DNA from: Dongia_A sp039808885 | GTDB taxonomy: Bacteria; Pseudomonadota; Alphaproteobacteria; Dongiales; Dongiaceae | Reading direction: 5' to 3' | DNA length: 64,000 nt | NCBI GenBank assembly: GCA_039808885.1 | Contig: JBDHTX010000023.1 | Span: 1-64,000, forward strand | Shown here: positions 16,810 through 26,170 of the stretch, piece by piece | Layout of the letters: each line of letters starts with the position of its first letter | Position numbering within the stretch: position 1 is the stretch's first letter | Program-made: the position numbers and the translations under genes | The notes under the pieces: model-generated | The model's input: the letters and a program-made list of their open reading frames with translations, nothing else | Told to the model about the DNA's origin: nothing | The model's database searches: none

Positions 16810-17346
16810 ATGATGGCAGAACCAGGATCAACCGACACGACACCCGGCGACGCCGCCACCCAGACCGGGGAGCCGTCGCGCCAGCAGGAGCGCGTCTTCC
16901 TGGTGGTGATCGACGATTCCCCTGAATTGAAGATCGCCATCCGCTACGCCTGCCGCCGCGCCTTCCGCTCCAACGGCCGCGTCGCCATGGTCTATGTGAT
17001 GGAGCCGACCGGCTTCGGCGACTGGATGGGCGTCAACCAGCTGATGAAGGACGAGGCGCGCCAGCAGGCCGAGGCGACCATGCAGAAGATGGCGAGCGAG
17101 GTGAACAAGCTCTCCGGCAAGATGCCGATGCTGTATTTCCGCGAGGGCGACCGGCGCGACGAATTGCTGAAACTGATCGAGGAGGAGCCCGGCATCTCCA
17201 TCCTCGTGCTCGCCGCCTCGACCGGGCCGAAGGGCCCCGGCCCGCTGATCTCCGCCCTGACCGGGAAATACATCGGCAAGATGCGGGTGCCCATGACCAT
17301 CGTCCCCGGCAACCTCACGGTGGAGGATGTCGAGCACGTCGCCTGA
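16810..17346 (+). CDS. Universal stress protein (UspA fold)
   Basis: A 178-residue single-domain protein with a disordered Pro/Thr-rich leader (about 25 residues) and then the Usp alpha/beta core: VFLVVIDDSPELKIAIRYAC (starting strand and helix), VAMVYVMEP, and ISILVLAAST. The ATP-binding G-x2-G-x9-G-S/T pattern is not clean, so it may be of the non-ATP type. AGGTAGGA overlaps the preceding stop codon. It is the third gene of the TauE operon, suggesting a stress link for that exporter. Confidence 0.87.
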   Translation: MMAEPGSTDTTPGDAATQTGEPSRQQERVFLVVIDDSPELKIAIRYACRRAFRSNGRVAMVYVMEPTGFGDWMGVNQLMKDEARQQAEATMQKMASEVNKLSGKMPMLYFREGDRRDELLKLIEEEPGISILVLAASTGPKGPGPLISALTGKYIGKMRVPMTIVPGNLTVEDVEHVA

Positions 17347-17375
17347 GGAACGCGCCCCCGGAAACGGCGCTGGCG

Positions 17376-17624
17376 CTAGCGCCGGATGCTGCGATAGATC
17401 ACCAGCACCAGGATGGCGCCGCCGACGGCGATGATGAAGGAGCGGATGTCGAAGCCCTGCACGCTGCCGAGGCCGAGCTGTGCGGCGACGAAGCCGCCGA
17501 GAAAGGCGCCGACCACGCCCAGCAGGATGGTGACGATGAAGCCGCCCGGATCGCGGCCGGGCATGATCACCTTCGCCACGATGCCGGCCAGCAGGCCGAA
17601 CAGAATCCAAGAGAGAATGCCCAT
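17376..17624 (-). CDS. GlsB/YeaQ/YmgE-family membrane protein
   Basis: An 82-residue protein with three membrane helices. The Gly-rich family pattern is evident: ILFGLLAGIVAKVIMPGRDPGGF, followed by ILLGVVGAFLGGFV. Relatives are called transglycosylase-associated proteins, but the function is not established; several are induced by stress. The ATG at 17624 has GGGAG just upstream. It is convergent with the Usp gene, with a gap of 29 bases. Confidence 0.9.
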   Translation of the reverse strand: MGILSWILFGLLAGIVAKVIMPGRDPGGFIVTILLGVVGAFLGGFVAAQLGLGSVQGFDIRSFIIAVGGAILVLVIYRSIRR

Positions 17625-17685
17625 GACCGCTCCCGCGAAATGATGGCGCGAAATGATGGCGCGATATGGCGCCGCCGGGGCGACC

Positions 17686-18249
17686 CTAGCCGCTCCCCGG
17701 TGATCTGTCATTCGGCTCTTCGCGGCCGGCCATGATGGCCGCGAAGAGCCGGTCGAGCGCCGCCCGGAGCGGCGTCGCCAGCGCCGGGTCGTTGGCGATG
17801 GCGGCGGCATCCAGGTCGCGCCCGAGCAGCGGCAGGGTCACGGCGGCATCGTCGATCACCCGTCCCGCCATGGTGAGCAAGGTCTCGCGCAGCTGCGCCT
17901 GGGCCAGGGTCGCGCGCGGCGAGGTGTTGATCAGGGCGACGGGTTTCTCGGGAAATTCCGACCCGGCGACCAGCCAGTCGAGCGCGTTCTTCAATACGCC
18001 GGAGACGCCGTGGGCATATTCCGGCGCGGCGATCAGCAAGCCGTCGGCGGCGGCGATGGCCGCGCGGAACGCCGTCACCGGCGGCGGCAGATCATCGCCA
18101 TCCCGATCGGGATTGAACGGCGGCAGCCGCGCCGGCGCGTCGGACAGCACGATGGCGCAGCCAGCCGGCGCCAGCAGCGAAGCGGCGCGCAAGGCGGCGG
18201 TGTTGGTCGAGGCCGCCCGCAAGCTGCCGGAGATGCCGAGAAGACGCAT
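17686..18249 (-). CDS. NADPH-dependent FMN reductase (flavodoxin-like)
   Basis: A 187-residue flavodoxin-fold enzyme. MRLLGISGSLRAASTN is the FMN phosphate loop (GSLRxxSxN) and APEYAHGVSGVLKNALDW is the second family signature. It would use NAD(P)H to reduce FMN or quinone-like compounds. The ATG at 18249 puts the first strand at the N-terminus as in other members; the ribosome binding site is weak. It lies downstream of the multicopper oxidase gene on the same strand, with a 126-base gap. Confidence 0.9.
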   Translation of the reverse strand: MRLLGISGSLRAASTNTAALRAASLLAPAGCAIVLSDAPARLPPFNPDRDGDDLPPPVTAFRAAIAAADGLLIAAPEYAHGVSGVLKNALDWLVAGSEFPEKPVALINTSPRATLAQAQLRETLLTMAGRVIDDAAVTLPLLGRDLDAAAIANDPALATPLRAALDRLFAAIMAGREEPNDRSPGSG

Positions 18250-18375
18250 GGAGAAGGGCCCGAATCGCTGCGACGCGGCGGCCATTCAGCAGACTTGGCG
18301 CCCCGCCGTCCAGTGACGGCAAACATTTATCCGCCGTCCAGTGACGGCAAGCATTCAATCGCGAGCCGGCGGCGG

Positions 18376-19890
18376 CTAGAGGTAGTCCACTTCCGTCATC
18401 ATGCCGGAGAGCATGTGGTAGAGGTTGTGGCAGTGGAACATCCAGCGTCCCGGATTGCCGGCGTCGAAGGCGATGGTGACGCTGCCGCCGATCGGCACCA
18501 GCTCGGTGTCGCGCACGGCCCCGGCGACGCGCGCGCCGTTCACCGCGACGATCTGGAAATGATGGCCGTGCAGGTGGATCGGATGCGACATGCCGCTGCG
18601 GTTGACCAGTTCCAGCTCGACCCGCTCGCCCGCCGCCACCTTGACCTTCGCGTCCGGGGCGGCGGTGTCGCCGATGCCCCATTGATAGGTCATCATCGAG
18701 CCGGTCAGCGCCACGGTCAGCTTGCGATCCGCCGCGCGCGCGGGCAGCGGCTCCGCCGCCGTGTAGAGCATCGGCAGGTCGCGGGCGATGGCGCCGATCG
18801 GCGTCGCCGCCTGGTCGGCGATCTTCGCCACCGTGCCGCCCTTGGTGGCGACGATGAGGCCGGTGCGGATCGCATCGCCCTCGCGCTGGAACAGGATCGG
18901 CCAGGCGCCCTCGCCCGCCGGCAGGCTGACGCGGAGATCGGCGCGCTGGGCGATGGCGAGCGGAAAGCGGCTGCCGGCGACGGGCGCGATCGGCCGCCCG
19001 TCGACATCGCTGAGGGTGCCGGACAGCTGGCCGAGGTCGATCATGAAATTGGTCGCCGCCGCGCCGTTGATGATGCGCAGGCGCAGGCGCTGCCCCTTCT
19101 CCACCCGCACCACCTCGGGATCGTCCAGCGTGCGGTCATTGGCCAGGAAGGCGTCATAGGCGACGTCGTTCAGGTCCATCCCGCCCATATCCATGCCGCT
19201 CATGTCCATGCCATTCATGTCCATGCCGGGCATGTTCGGATCCACTCCGGACATGTTTTGGCCGGACATGTTTTGGCCGGACATGTTTTGGCCCATCGCG
19301 CCGTGGTCATGCGCCATGCCATGCGACAGCTGGGCCAGGATCTCGTCGGGATCGCGGAAGGTGAAATCGTGCAGCATGATGACGATTTCCTGCTCGTCGC
19401 CGCCGGCCTCCCGCGGATCGCGCACGATGAGCGGCGCTGCCATCAGGCGCTGCTCCTGCAGCGAATGGTGCGAATGCATCCAGTTGGTGCCGGGCAAGGC
19501 CACCGGGAAATCGTAGTCGTAGCTCTGCCCCGGCGGCAGCATCGCCTGGGTCACGCCCGGCACGCCGTCCTGCGCGTTGGGCGGGGTCAGGCCATGCCAG
19601 TGGATCAGGGCCGGCTCGCCGCACTCGTTGTGCAGGCGCAGCTGCAGCCGCTCGCCGGCAGTCATCGTCAGGATGCCGCGCGCCGCGTCATGGCCCGCCT
19701 GGCGCTCGATCAGCCCGAACACCTTCGCCGCCCGGCCCTTGACCTCGATGATGCGGGTGCCGATGACCAGGTCGCGCCCGGCATGATGGGCGGCGGCGCG
19801 GCGCGCCAGCGCGGGCAGGCCGACGGCAGCGAGCCCCGTTGCGGCGAGCGCCGAACCGGCCAGGATCCTGCGGCGCGAGAAGGTCAGCAT
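18376..19890 (-). CDS. Tat-exported multicopper oxidase with Met-rich insert (CopA/CueO-like)
   Basis: The 504-residue enzyme has an SRRRIL Tat-type signal (residues 5-10) and three cupredoxin domains. Copper sites are visible: HWHG (97-100), MHSHHS (138-143), HPIHLHGHHF (436-445), and the type 1 site HCHNLYHMLSGM (486-497) with the axial Met. A Met-rich segment at 199-240 (repeats of QNMSG, then GMDM) sits in the second domain, as in copper-tolerance oxidases. It probably oxidises Cu(I) in the periplasm. GGAGA precedes the ATG. No copper ATPase or regulator is adjacent. The QNMSG repeat is a recent 15-bp triplication at DNA level. Confidence 0.92.
   Translation of the reverse strand: MLTFSRRRILAGSALAATGLAAVGLPALARRAAAHHAGRDLVIGTRIIEVKGRAAKVFGLIERQAGHDAARGILTMTAGERLQLRLHNECGEPALIHWHGLTPPNAQDGVPGVTQAMLPPGQSYDYDFPVALPGTNWMHSHHSLQEQRLMAAPLIVRDPREAGGDEQEIVIMLHDFTFRDPDEILAQLSHGMAHDHGAMGQNMSGQNMSGQNMSGVDPNMPGMDMNGMDMSGMDMGGMDLNDVAYDAFLANDRTLDDPEVVRVEKGQRLRLRIINGAAATNFMIDLGQLSGTLSDVDGRPIAPVAGSRFPLAIAQRADLRVSLPAGEGAWPILFQREGDAIRTGLIVATKGGTVAKIADQAATPIGAIARDLPMLYTAAEPLPARAADRKLTVALTGSMMTYQWGIGDTAAPDAKVKVAAGERVELELVNRSGMSHPIHLHGHHFQIVAVNGARVAGAVRDTELVPIGGSVTIAFDAGNPGRWMFHCHNLYHMLSGMMTEVDYL
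19247..19291. repeat. 15-bp tandem repeat, three copies, inside the multicopper oxidase gene
   Basis: CCGGACATGTTTTGG occurs at 19247-19261, 19262-19276 and 19277-19291 without a mismatch. It encodes QNMSG units of the Met-rich loop. Its T-rich codons differ from the rest of the gene, implying a very recent expansion. Confidence 0.9.
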
Positions 19891-20756
19891 GATCGGGTCT
19901 CCGGACGAACAGCGGTGGAGGTGCGAATGCTAGGACGCGCATCGCGCTGCGCCAAGATGCCCGCGCCAACCTTGCCCCGTGGCAGCGTCGGGATGCCGCG
20001 CATATCACGCAAATTTGTGCGATCGGCCCGGCGTCGCCCCCATGCGAAAGGATGCGCCGACCATCCCGGCGCAGAATCGACCGGTGGCGGCGCCTCGGGC
20101 ATCATTCCCTCGTCAGCGCGCGGCCGATCCCGCTCCTCGTCCTCCCAAGCGGCCAAGCATTGACGGAACCAAAGCGCTGGACCCGACCAGCGGCGCGACG
20201 GCGCCCCTGACCAGCGTTTGCTTTGTGGATTGCCCGGCGACGGTCCCCTTGTCCGGCCGCCGGGCTGCAGAGACAGAAATCTGCGCTGGACCCGCTTTGT
20301 ATCCCCCGAGTCAAAGCGCCCGGCGTTCCGGGACCGGACCCAACGTCGCAATGCGGCTTGCACGGTGGGGCCGGTCCCGATTCTCTTGCGGCGACGTTCC
20401 GCCGCAGCCACCGCGCATCGCGGAAGAATCGCGACATTTCAAGGCTCGGGCGCACCCGCCGATCGATCGTATTTTAGCGGCATTGCCGCCGGCGCCGGCG
20501 CATTTACCCCTTGGCAAGCTCGCCCTGGCAAAACAGCTCCGCGCCCGGCCATCGCGGTCTTCCGCGGAGCCGGCCGCCAGGTTCCGCCAGGCAACGCCGC
20601 CGGCGCGCAGTTGACGCGCTGGCCTGCATGGCGTCACGGGGCCGGATCGGTCGCCCGCAATGGGACGCGGCGATGGTCCGGCCCCGACCAGTTTGCCCCG
20701 ACCAGTTTGGCCCCAATCGGTGCGGCCGTTCAGCGTTTGGGGATTGCGCGGAACGC
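19891..20756. other. Long intergenic region without a supported gene
   Basis: No reading frame in 866 bases shows a ribosome binding site or family similarity; apparent frames are low-complexity Arg/Pro/Ala. A direct repeat CCCCGACCAGTTTG occurs twice in tandem near 20686-20713. Partial inverted copies of GGGACCGG / CCGGTCCC occur near 20330 and 20370. It may be decayed sequence. Confidence 0.5.
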
Positions 20757-21188
20757 TCAGAGCGATCCGCCGCCGCCCGCTCCGGTCGAGACCGATTGCA
20801 GCAGCGACTTGACGCAGCGCTCGGTCGGCGCGGCCTCGGCCCGCACGTCGCGCGCCTCGACGAAGGCGACTTCCATGCGGCCATCGGCGTCATACAGATA
20901 GAAATCGACCACGCAATCGGCGCCGCTGTATTGCCAGATCTCGGCCGGCGCGTCCTTGCGCACCTGGCGCGGCTTGCCGAGCACGCTGGAAAGCTCGCGG
21001 TCGGCGAGGCCGATGAAGGCATTGCTGTCGGTGCCGAGCACAGGCGCCGCGGGCTGGCCCTGGCGCGCCGCGTGGGCGGCATCGACGCCGGCGCCGGACT
21101 GGCAGCCGCCCAGCGTCGCCGAAATTGCGGCGAGCGCGCAGATCGTGGTCAGGCATGAAACCGGAGCCGGTCTTCGGCTCGAACTCAT
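20757..21188 (-). CDS. Lipoprotein of unknown function, 143 aa
   Basis: The ATG at 21188 follows AGAGGGGG. A signal peptide ends in the lipobox TLGGC, so the mature protein is lipidated. The mature part has LGKPRQVRKDAPAEIWQYSG, followed by CVVDFYLYDADGRMEVAFV, a layout like SmpA/OmlA-type small lipoproteins but too weak to name. Two further Cys residues could form a disulfide. A Gly-rich tail ends the protein. It sits downstream of bactofilin on the same strand. Confidence 0.75.
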   Translation of the reverse strand: MSSSRRPAPVSCLTTICALAAISATLGGCQSGAGVDAAHAARQGQPAAPVLGTDSNAFIGLADRELSSVLGKPRQVRKDAPAEIWQYSGADCVVDFYLYDADGRMEVAFVEARDVRAEAAPTERCVKSLLQSVSTGAGGGGSL

Positions 21189-21323
21189 TTCGGCCCCCTC
21201 TTGCCGAAACCGGCGGCGTCGCGGCCCCCCGAGGCCGTCGGCGACGCGCCGTGACGCGCACCTTCTCTCCCGCCCCATCCCGACCGGCGCCCGTAATGGC
21301 TCCGGCCGGCGGGGGATGGCGGC

Positions 21324-21905
21324 TTACGCCGCCACGTCGCTGGAGGTGGCGCTTTCCGGCAGCGCTTCCACGGTGCCGGAGATGATGCCGCCGCGCTCGA
21401 CTTCGAGCTGGCCGTATTTGACCTTGCCGAAGACCTTGCCGGTGGCGCGCACGGTCAACCGGCCGTGCACGGTCAGGTCGCCGTCGAAGCGGCCGCTGAT
21501 GTCGGCCGATTCGATGTCCGCCGAGCCCTTGAACTGGCCCGAGGCGGCGATGTCGATGGAGCGGCACTCGTTCAGCACCGCCTCGACCCGGCCTTCGACC
21601 ACCAGGCTGTCGCAGGTGCGGATCTCGCCGTTCAGGATGATCTCGCGGCCGACGATCAGCTTCTTGTGGTCGGCCTCGCCCTGGCGCGTCGCCGGCGCGG
21701 CCGGCTGGTCGCGGCGCTGGGTGAAGGCGGAGAGGTCAGGCGGCCGGCGGGTGACTTCCGGGGTCGCCGGGCGGGACACGCCGGGAGCGGCACCGGCGGC
21801 GGGCGCGTCCGGACGCAAATAGGCTTTCGCGGTGGAATCGGCCGGGGAAGCGGCCGGGGTGTCGGCGGCTGGTGTCACGTCCTGGTCCTTCTTTTTTCCG
21901 AACAT
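21324..21905 (-). CDS. Bactofilin
   Basis: A 193-residue cytoskeletal protein. A disordered Pro/Ala-rich N-terminal tail (about 1-80) leads into a right-handed beta-helix (about 80-175) with the typical alternating hydrophobic pattern: IVGREIILNGEI, LVVEGRVEA, FKGSADIESADISGRFDGDL and VFGKVKYGQLEVERGGIISG. Bactofilins polymerise without nucleotide at the membrane and place cell-wall enzymes or determine shape. AAGGGG precedes the ATG. The usual neighbouring M23 peptidase is absent. Confidence 0.95.
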   Translation of the reverse strand: MFGKKKDQDVTPAADTPAASPADSTAKAYLRPDAPAAGAAPGVSRPATPEVTRRPPDLSAFTQRRDQPAAPATRQGEADHKKLIVGREIILNGEIRTCDSLVVEGRVEAVLNECRSIDIAASGQFKGSADIESADISGRFDGDLTVHGRLTVRATGKVFGKVKYGQLEVERGGIISGTVEALPESATSSDVAA

Positions 21906-22003
21906 CTTAACCCCTTCTGTAAGCGCTCAAGCGACCCGCCCCCTCATCGCGGCTGTCCCAAGCCTTCCTGCGACTGCTCATGGCCGGCGCTCCGAATCCC
22001 GAA

Positions 22004-22696
22004 TCAGCGCCCGAGACTCGGCGCATGCGCACCTGTATGCCGCTGATTTACCACATTCTGGGCTATATGCACCATAAAAGCCGCGCCCAGCACGGGGGCG
22101 ATCAGGTTCACGAAGGGGATGGTGAGGCAGATCGCGATCAGGATTCCGGCGACGGTGAAGGTGCGGAAGTGCTTCCGGTGCAGCGCCCGCGCCGCCTCGC
22201 GATCCATGCGGCGGAAGGCCACCATCTCGAAATACTCGCGGCCCAGCAGCCAGCCGTTCACGCCCCAGGTGATCAGGACATAGACCGGGAAGACCACCAG
22301 GAAGGGGAGCGCCAGCAGGTTGGCGATGAGGGCGACGCCGGCCAGCTGCATCGCGTCGACCATGATCGTCCACAGCGGCAGGTGCCGCGCCGGGCCCAGG
22401 AGCGGGTAGTGCTTCTGCTCGACCGCGTTGATCACCTCGTCGGCGAAGAAGCCGGCGATGGCCGCGGCGACGCCGGGGAAGATGAACCAGGCGACGACCA
22501 TGGCGCCCAGCGCGCCGCCGAATTGGGCCAGGTTCTCCAGCCACCCCGCCAGGCCCGAAAGCCAGCCGATCAGCAGGTAGACCAGCACCACGAACAGGAT
22601 GTAGCCCAGGATGGCGAGGCCCAGGGTCTTGCCGATGACGCCGCGGATGCGCGGGTCGTTCATCTGGCCCAGGGTCTTGGCGACGGCGCTGAACAC
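22004..22696 (-). CDS. EI24/CysZ-like membrane protein
   Basis: The 230-residue protein has four to six membrane helices. LLIGWLSGLAGWLENL, then AGFFADEVINAVEQKHYP, and a late GREYFEMVAFRRMDREAARALHR fit the EI24/DUF540 family, which includes CysZ sulfate transporters. The start is GTG at 22696, with GGAAAGG 12 bases upstream. The conserved EYFEM-like segment is present, but substrate specificity cannot be read from the sequence; no sulfate assimilation genes are nearby. Confidence 0.82.
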   Translation of the reverse strand: MFSAVAKTLGQMNDPRIRGVIGKTLGLAILGYILFVVLVYLLIGWLSGLAGWLENLAQFGGALGAMVVAWFIFPGVAAAIAGFFADEVINAVEQKHYPLLGPARHLPLWTIMVDAMQLAGVALIANLLALPFLVVFPVYVLITWGVNGWLLGREYFEMVAFRRMDREAARALHRKHFRTFTVAGILIAICLTIPFVNLIAPVLGAAFMVHIAQNVVNQRHTGAHAPSLGR

Positions 22697-22827
22697 AGAA
22701 TTAGGCCTTTCCGAACAATAGGTTGGAACGACTCGCCCGCGACCTTAGGCGAGTTTGGCACGATAAGCAAATGGCCCCTCGGCGCGACCCCGGCAAGGCC
22801 GGGACGGAAGCCGGGGCCCTCCCCCGC

Positions 22828-22863
22828 CATGCCGCCCGCCATGCCGCCCGCAATGCCGCCCGC
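22828..22863. repeat. 12-bp tandem repeat, three copies
   Basis: CATGCCGCCCGC at 22828-22839 and 22840-22851, then AATGCCGCCCGC at 22852-22863. It lies in the gap between divergent EI24-like and PfkB kinase genes. Confidence 0.85.
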
Positions 22864-22956
22864 AATACAGGGGGCCCTCATGCGTCTGCGGGGGTTGTCC
22901 CGCAACCCTTCCTGACTATACTCCGGCCGCTTTTTCCGGAACGGCAGCAGGTCTTC

Positions 22957-23949
22957 ATGCCCGACAAGGTCATCGATGTGGTCGGCATCGGCAACGCGAT
23001 CGTCGACGTCATCGCCCATTGCGACGAGGTTTTCATCAACCGGATGAACCTCAACAAGGGCGCGATGACGCTGATCGACACCGCGCGCGCCAACACCCTC
23101 TATGACGCGATGGGCCCGGCGGTGGAGATCTCCGGCGGCTCCGGCGCCAACACCACCGTGGGCGTGGCCAGCCTGGGCGGCAAGGCGGCCTTCATCGGCA
23201 AGGTCGGCAACGACCAGCTGGGCGGCATCTTCCGCCACGACATCCGCGCCGTCGGCGTCCAGTTCGATATCCCGCCGGCAAATTCCGGCACGCCCACCGC
23301 GCGCTCGATGATCCTGGTGACGCCGGATGCCGAGCGCACCATGAACACCTATCTCGGCGCCTGCCAGGAGCTGACCCCGGCCGATGTCGACCCGCACCTG
23401 ATCCAGCGGGCCAAGGTCACCTACATGGAAGGCTATCTGTGGGACCCGCCGCTGGCCAAGGAGGCGTTCCTGAAGGCCGCGCGCATCGCCCATGACGCGG
23501 GCCAGGAAGTCTCGCTGACGCTCTCCGATTCCTTCTGCGTGCAGCGCTACCTCGCCGAGTTCCAGGATTTGGTGAAGAACCACGTCGACATCCTGTTCGC
23601 CAACACCAGCGAGATCCTGGCGCTGTGGCAGACCGACGACTGGGACGAGGCGGTGCGCCAGACCCGGCAGCATTGCGACCTCGCGGCGCTGACCCGCAGC
23701 GAAAAGGGCTCGGTCATCGTCACCGCCGACGAGGTGCATGAGATCCCCGCCTGGCCGGTCGACAAGGTGGTGGACCTGACCGGCGCCGGCGACCTCTACG
23801 CGGCCGGCTTCCTCTACGGCTACACCCATGGCCGCGACTATGCCGCCTGCGGGCGCATCGCGTCGCTCGCCGCCGGCGAGGTCATTTCCCATGTCGGCGC
23901 GCGGCCGGAGACGCCGCTGGCCGAGCTTGTCCTGCAGCGTCTGCGCTAG
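22957..23949 (+). CDS. PfkB-family carbohydrate/adenosine kinase
   Basis: A 330-residue ribokinase-fold enzyme. The N-terminal signature is GGSGANTTVGVASLGG with GKVGNDQLG following (about residues 50-85), and the C-terminal catalytic signature DLTGAGDLYAAGF (about 271-283) contains the anion hole and catalytic Asp. VVGIGNAIVDVIA at the start resembles adenosine kinase relatives common in alphaproteobacteria. It would phosphorylate a sugar or nucleoside with ATP. The ATG at 22957 gives the normal N-terminus; the ribosome binding site is weak. Confidence 0.9.
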   Translation: MPDKVIDVVGIGNAIVDVIAHCDEVFINRMNLNKGAMTLIDTARANTLYDAMGPAVEISGGSGANTTVGVASLGGKAAFIGKVGNDQLGGIFRHDIRAVGVQFDIPPANSGTPTARSMILVTPDAERTMNTYLGACQELTPADVDPHLIQRAKVTYMEGYLWDPPLAKEAFLKAARIAHDAGQEVSLTLSDSFCVQRYLAEFQDLVKNHVDILFANTSEILALWQTDDWDEAVRQTRQHCDLAALTRSEKGSVIVTADEVHEIPAWPVDKVVDLTGAGDLYAAGFLYGYTHGRDYAACGRIASLAAGEVISHVGARPETPLAELVLQRLR

Positions 23950-24112
23950 GCCGGAGAGAGCGATGCACTCCTTCGGCCCCTACAGCTCCGGCACGCCGCC
24001 GACGATCGCCTAGCCCGGCGACCTCTACCGCCGCCTTTTCCGTCGCGCGCCGGCTCACGATATCCCGGGCGCCGCGCCGCCACACCCGTTTGAAAGTTCG
24101 AAAGCTGACGTC

Positions 24113-25942
24113 ATGAAGCTACGCAACGTTGCCATCATCGCCCATGTCGACCACGGCAAGACCACCCTCGTCGACCAGCTGCTGAAGCAGAGCGGCGCCT
24201 TCCGCGCCAACCAGCAGGTGGCCGAGCGGGTCATGGATTCCAACGACCTGGAGCGCGAGCGCGGCATCACCATCCTCGCCAAGTGCACCTCGGTCGACTG
24301 GAAGGGCACCCGCATCAACATCGTCGACACGCCCGGCCACGCCGATTTCGGCGGCGAGGTGGAGCGCATCCTCAACATGGTCGACGGCGTCATCCTGCTG
24401 GTCGACGCCGCCGAAGGCCCGCTGCCGCAGACCAAGTTCGTCACCACCAAGGCCCTGGCGCTGGGCCTGCGCCCCATCGTCGTCATCAACAAGTGCGACC
24501 GCCCCGACGCGCAGCCGCACGAGACCCATGACGGCGTGTTCGACCTGTTCGCCATCCTCGGCGCCCATGACGACCAGCTCGACTTCCCGACCCTGTTCGC
24601 CTCGTCCCGCCAGGGCTGGGCGGTGCATGATCTGGAGAAGGACGAGCGCAAGGATCTGTCGCCGATGTTCGATTTGATCGTCGAGCATGTGCATGCGCCG
24701 CGCGTGCAGACCGACGCGCCCTTCTCCATGCTCGTCACCACGCTGGAATACGACAATTACCTGGGCCGCGTGCTGACCGGGCGCATCCAGACCGGCATCG
24801 CCAAGGTCAACATGCCGGTGCGGTCGATCCAGCCCGACGGCAACATCATCGAGACCGGGCGGCTGACCAAGCTGCTGTCGTTCCGCGGCATCGAGCGCAT
24901 CCCGGTCGAGGAAGCCGAGGCGGGCGATATCGTCGCCATCGCCGGCCTGACCGAAACCACCGTCGCCGACACGATCTGCGATCCGGTCGTCGAATTGCCG
25001 CTGCCGGCGCAGCCGATCGACCCGCCGACCCTCGCCATGACCTTCTCGGTCAATGACAGCCCGCTGGCCGGGCGCGAGGGCGACAAGGTGACCAGCCGCA
25101 TGATCGGCGCCCGCCTGCAGCGCGAGGCCGAGGGCAATGTCGCCATCAAGGTGAAGGAGACCGAGACGCGCGACGCCTTCGAGGTCTCCGGCCGCGGCGA
25201 GTTGCAGCTGGGCGTGCTGGTGGAGACGATGCGCCGCGAGGGCTTCGAACTGTCGATCAGCCGGCCCCGCGTGCTCTACCGCACCGACGAGAAGGGCCAG
25301 CGCACCGAGCCGATCGAGGAAGCGGTCATCGACGTCGACGAGGAATTCTCCGGCGTCGTCATTGACAAGCTGGGCCAGCGCCGCGGCGAGCTCACCGAGA
25401 TGCGCCCGTCCGGCGGCGGCAAGACCCGCCTGGTGTTCCTGGTGCCCGCCCGCGGCCTCATCGGCTATCACGGCGAGTTCCTGACCGACACCCGCGGCAC
25501 CGGCATCATGAGCCGCCTGTTCCACGGCTATGGCGAGTATCGCGGCCCGATCGCCGGGCGGCGCAACGGCGTGCTGATCTCCAACGCCCAGGGCGACGCG
25601 GTGGCCTATGCCCTGTGGTACCTGGAGGAGCGCGGCGAACTCTTCGTCAATCCGGGCGAGGCGGTCTATGAGGGCATGATCATCGGCGAGAACAGCCGCG
25701 GCCAGGATCTCGAGGTCAACCCGCTGAAGACCAAGCAGCTCACCAACATCCGCACCACGTCGAAGGACGAGGCGATCCGCCTGACCCCGCCGCGGCCGAT
25801 CACCCTGGAATACGCCATGGCCTATATCGAGGAGGACGAGCGCGTCGAGGTGACGCCGAAATCGATCCGCCTGCGCAAGGCCCTGCTCGACCCGCACGAG
25901 CGCAAGCGGGCGGAGAGGAAGGCGGAAGCGGAAGTGGTGTAG
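24113..25942 (+). CDS. typA: Translational GTPase TypA/BipA
   Basis: The 609-residue ribosome-binding GTPase shows G1 HVDHGKTT (11-18), G2 in RGITI, G3 DTPGHADFGGEVER, and G4 NKCD, followed by the EF-G-like domains III and V and the TypA-specific C-terminal domain (RLFHGYGEYRGPI; EGMIIGENSRGQDLEVNP). TypA acts on 70S/50S subunits, supporting ribosome assembly and growth under stress such as cold. Length and domain order are standard. It is followed by a large palindromic repeat. Confidence 0.97.
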   Translation: MKLRNVAIIAHVDHGKTTLVDQLLKQSGAFRANQQVAERVMDSNDLERERGITILAKCTSVDWKGTRINIVDTPGHADFGGEVERILNMVDGVILLVDAAEGPLPQTKFVTTKALALGLRPIVVINKCDRPDAQPHETHDGVFDLFAILGAHDDQLDFPTLFASSRQGWAVHDLEKDERKDLSPMFDLIVEHVHAPRVQTDAPFSMLVTTLEYDNYLGRVLTGRIQTGIAKVNMPVRSIQPDGNIIETGRLTKLLSFRGIERIPVEEAEAGDIVAIAGLTETTVADTICDPVVELPLPAQPIDPPTLAMTFSVNDSPLAGREGDKVTSRMIGARLQREAEGNVAIKVKETETRDAFEVSGRGELQLGVLVETMRREGFELSISRPRVLYRTDEKGQRTEPIEEAVIDVDEEFSGVVIDKLGQRRGELTEMRPSGGGKTRLVFLVPARGLIGYHGEFLTDTRGTGIMSRLFHGYGEYRGPIAGRRNGVLISNAQGDAVAYALWYLEERGELFVNPGEAVYEGMIIGENSRGQDLEVNPLKTKQLTNIRTTSKDEAIRLTPPRPITLEYAMAYIEEDERVEVTPKSIRLRKALLDPHERKRAERKAEAEVV

Positions 25943-25968
25943 GCGGCAAGACCCGGCGCGGCAACTAC

Positions 25969-26125
25969 CCCTCACCCTATCCCTCTCCCACCCCGTCGGC
26001 GAATGCCGACATGTGTCGGCGGGGGAGAGGGGACCCGTTGCAGGATCGCGACTCTAAGCCCCTCTCCCCCACGCGAACGCATGTTCGCATTCGCCGACGG
26101 GGAGGGAGAGGGGTTGGGGTGAGGG
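25969..26125. repeat. Large inverted-repeat intergenic element
   Basis: The left arm (25969-26004) and right arm (26089-26125) are near-perfect inverted copies of about 36 bases; ATTCGCCGACGGGG marks the inner end of the right arm. Inner palindromes contain GCCGACATGTGTCGGC. The segment CCCCGTCGGCGAATGCCGACAT recurs almost unchanged at 47814. The element lies between typA and the homocysteine methyltransferase gene and could fold into a long hairpin in RNA. Confidence 0.85.
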
Positions 26126-26170
26126 GGTCCCTATGCCGGGCTCGTTGCTACAGGAACAGAGGACCGAACG

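Noticed and set aside
24119..25975. Long minus-strand frame opposite typA
   Set aside because: Antisense shadow of a well-supported GTPase gene with biased third positions.
26126..26170. A SAM or SAH riboswitch before the methyltransferase gene
   Set aside because: The short leader is mostly the large inverted repeat; no riboswitch core motif is seen.
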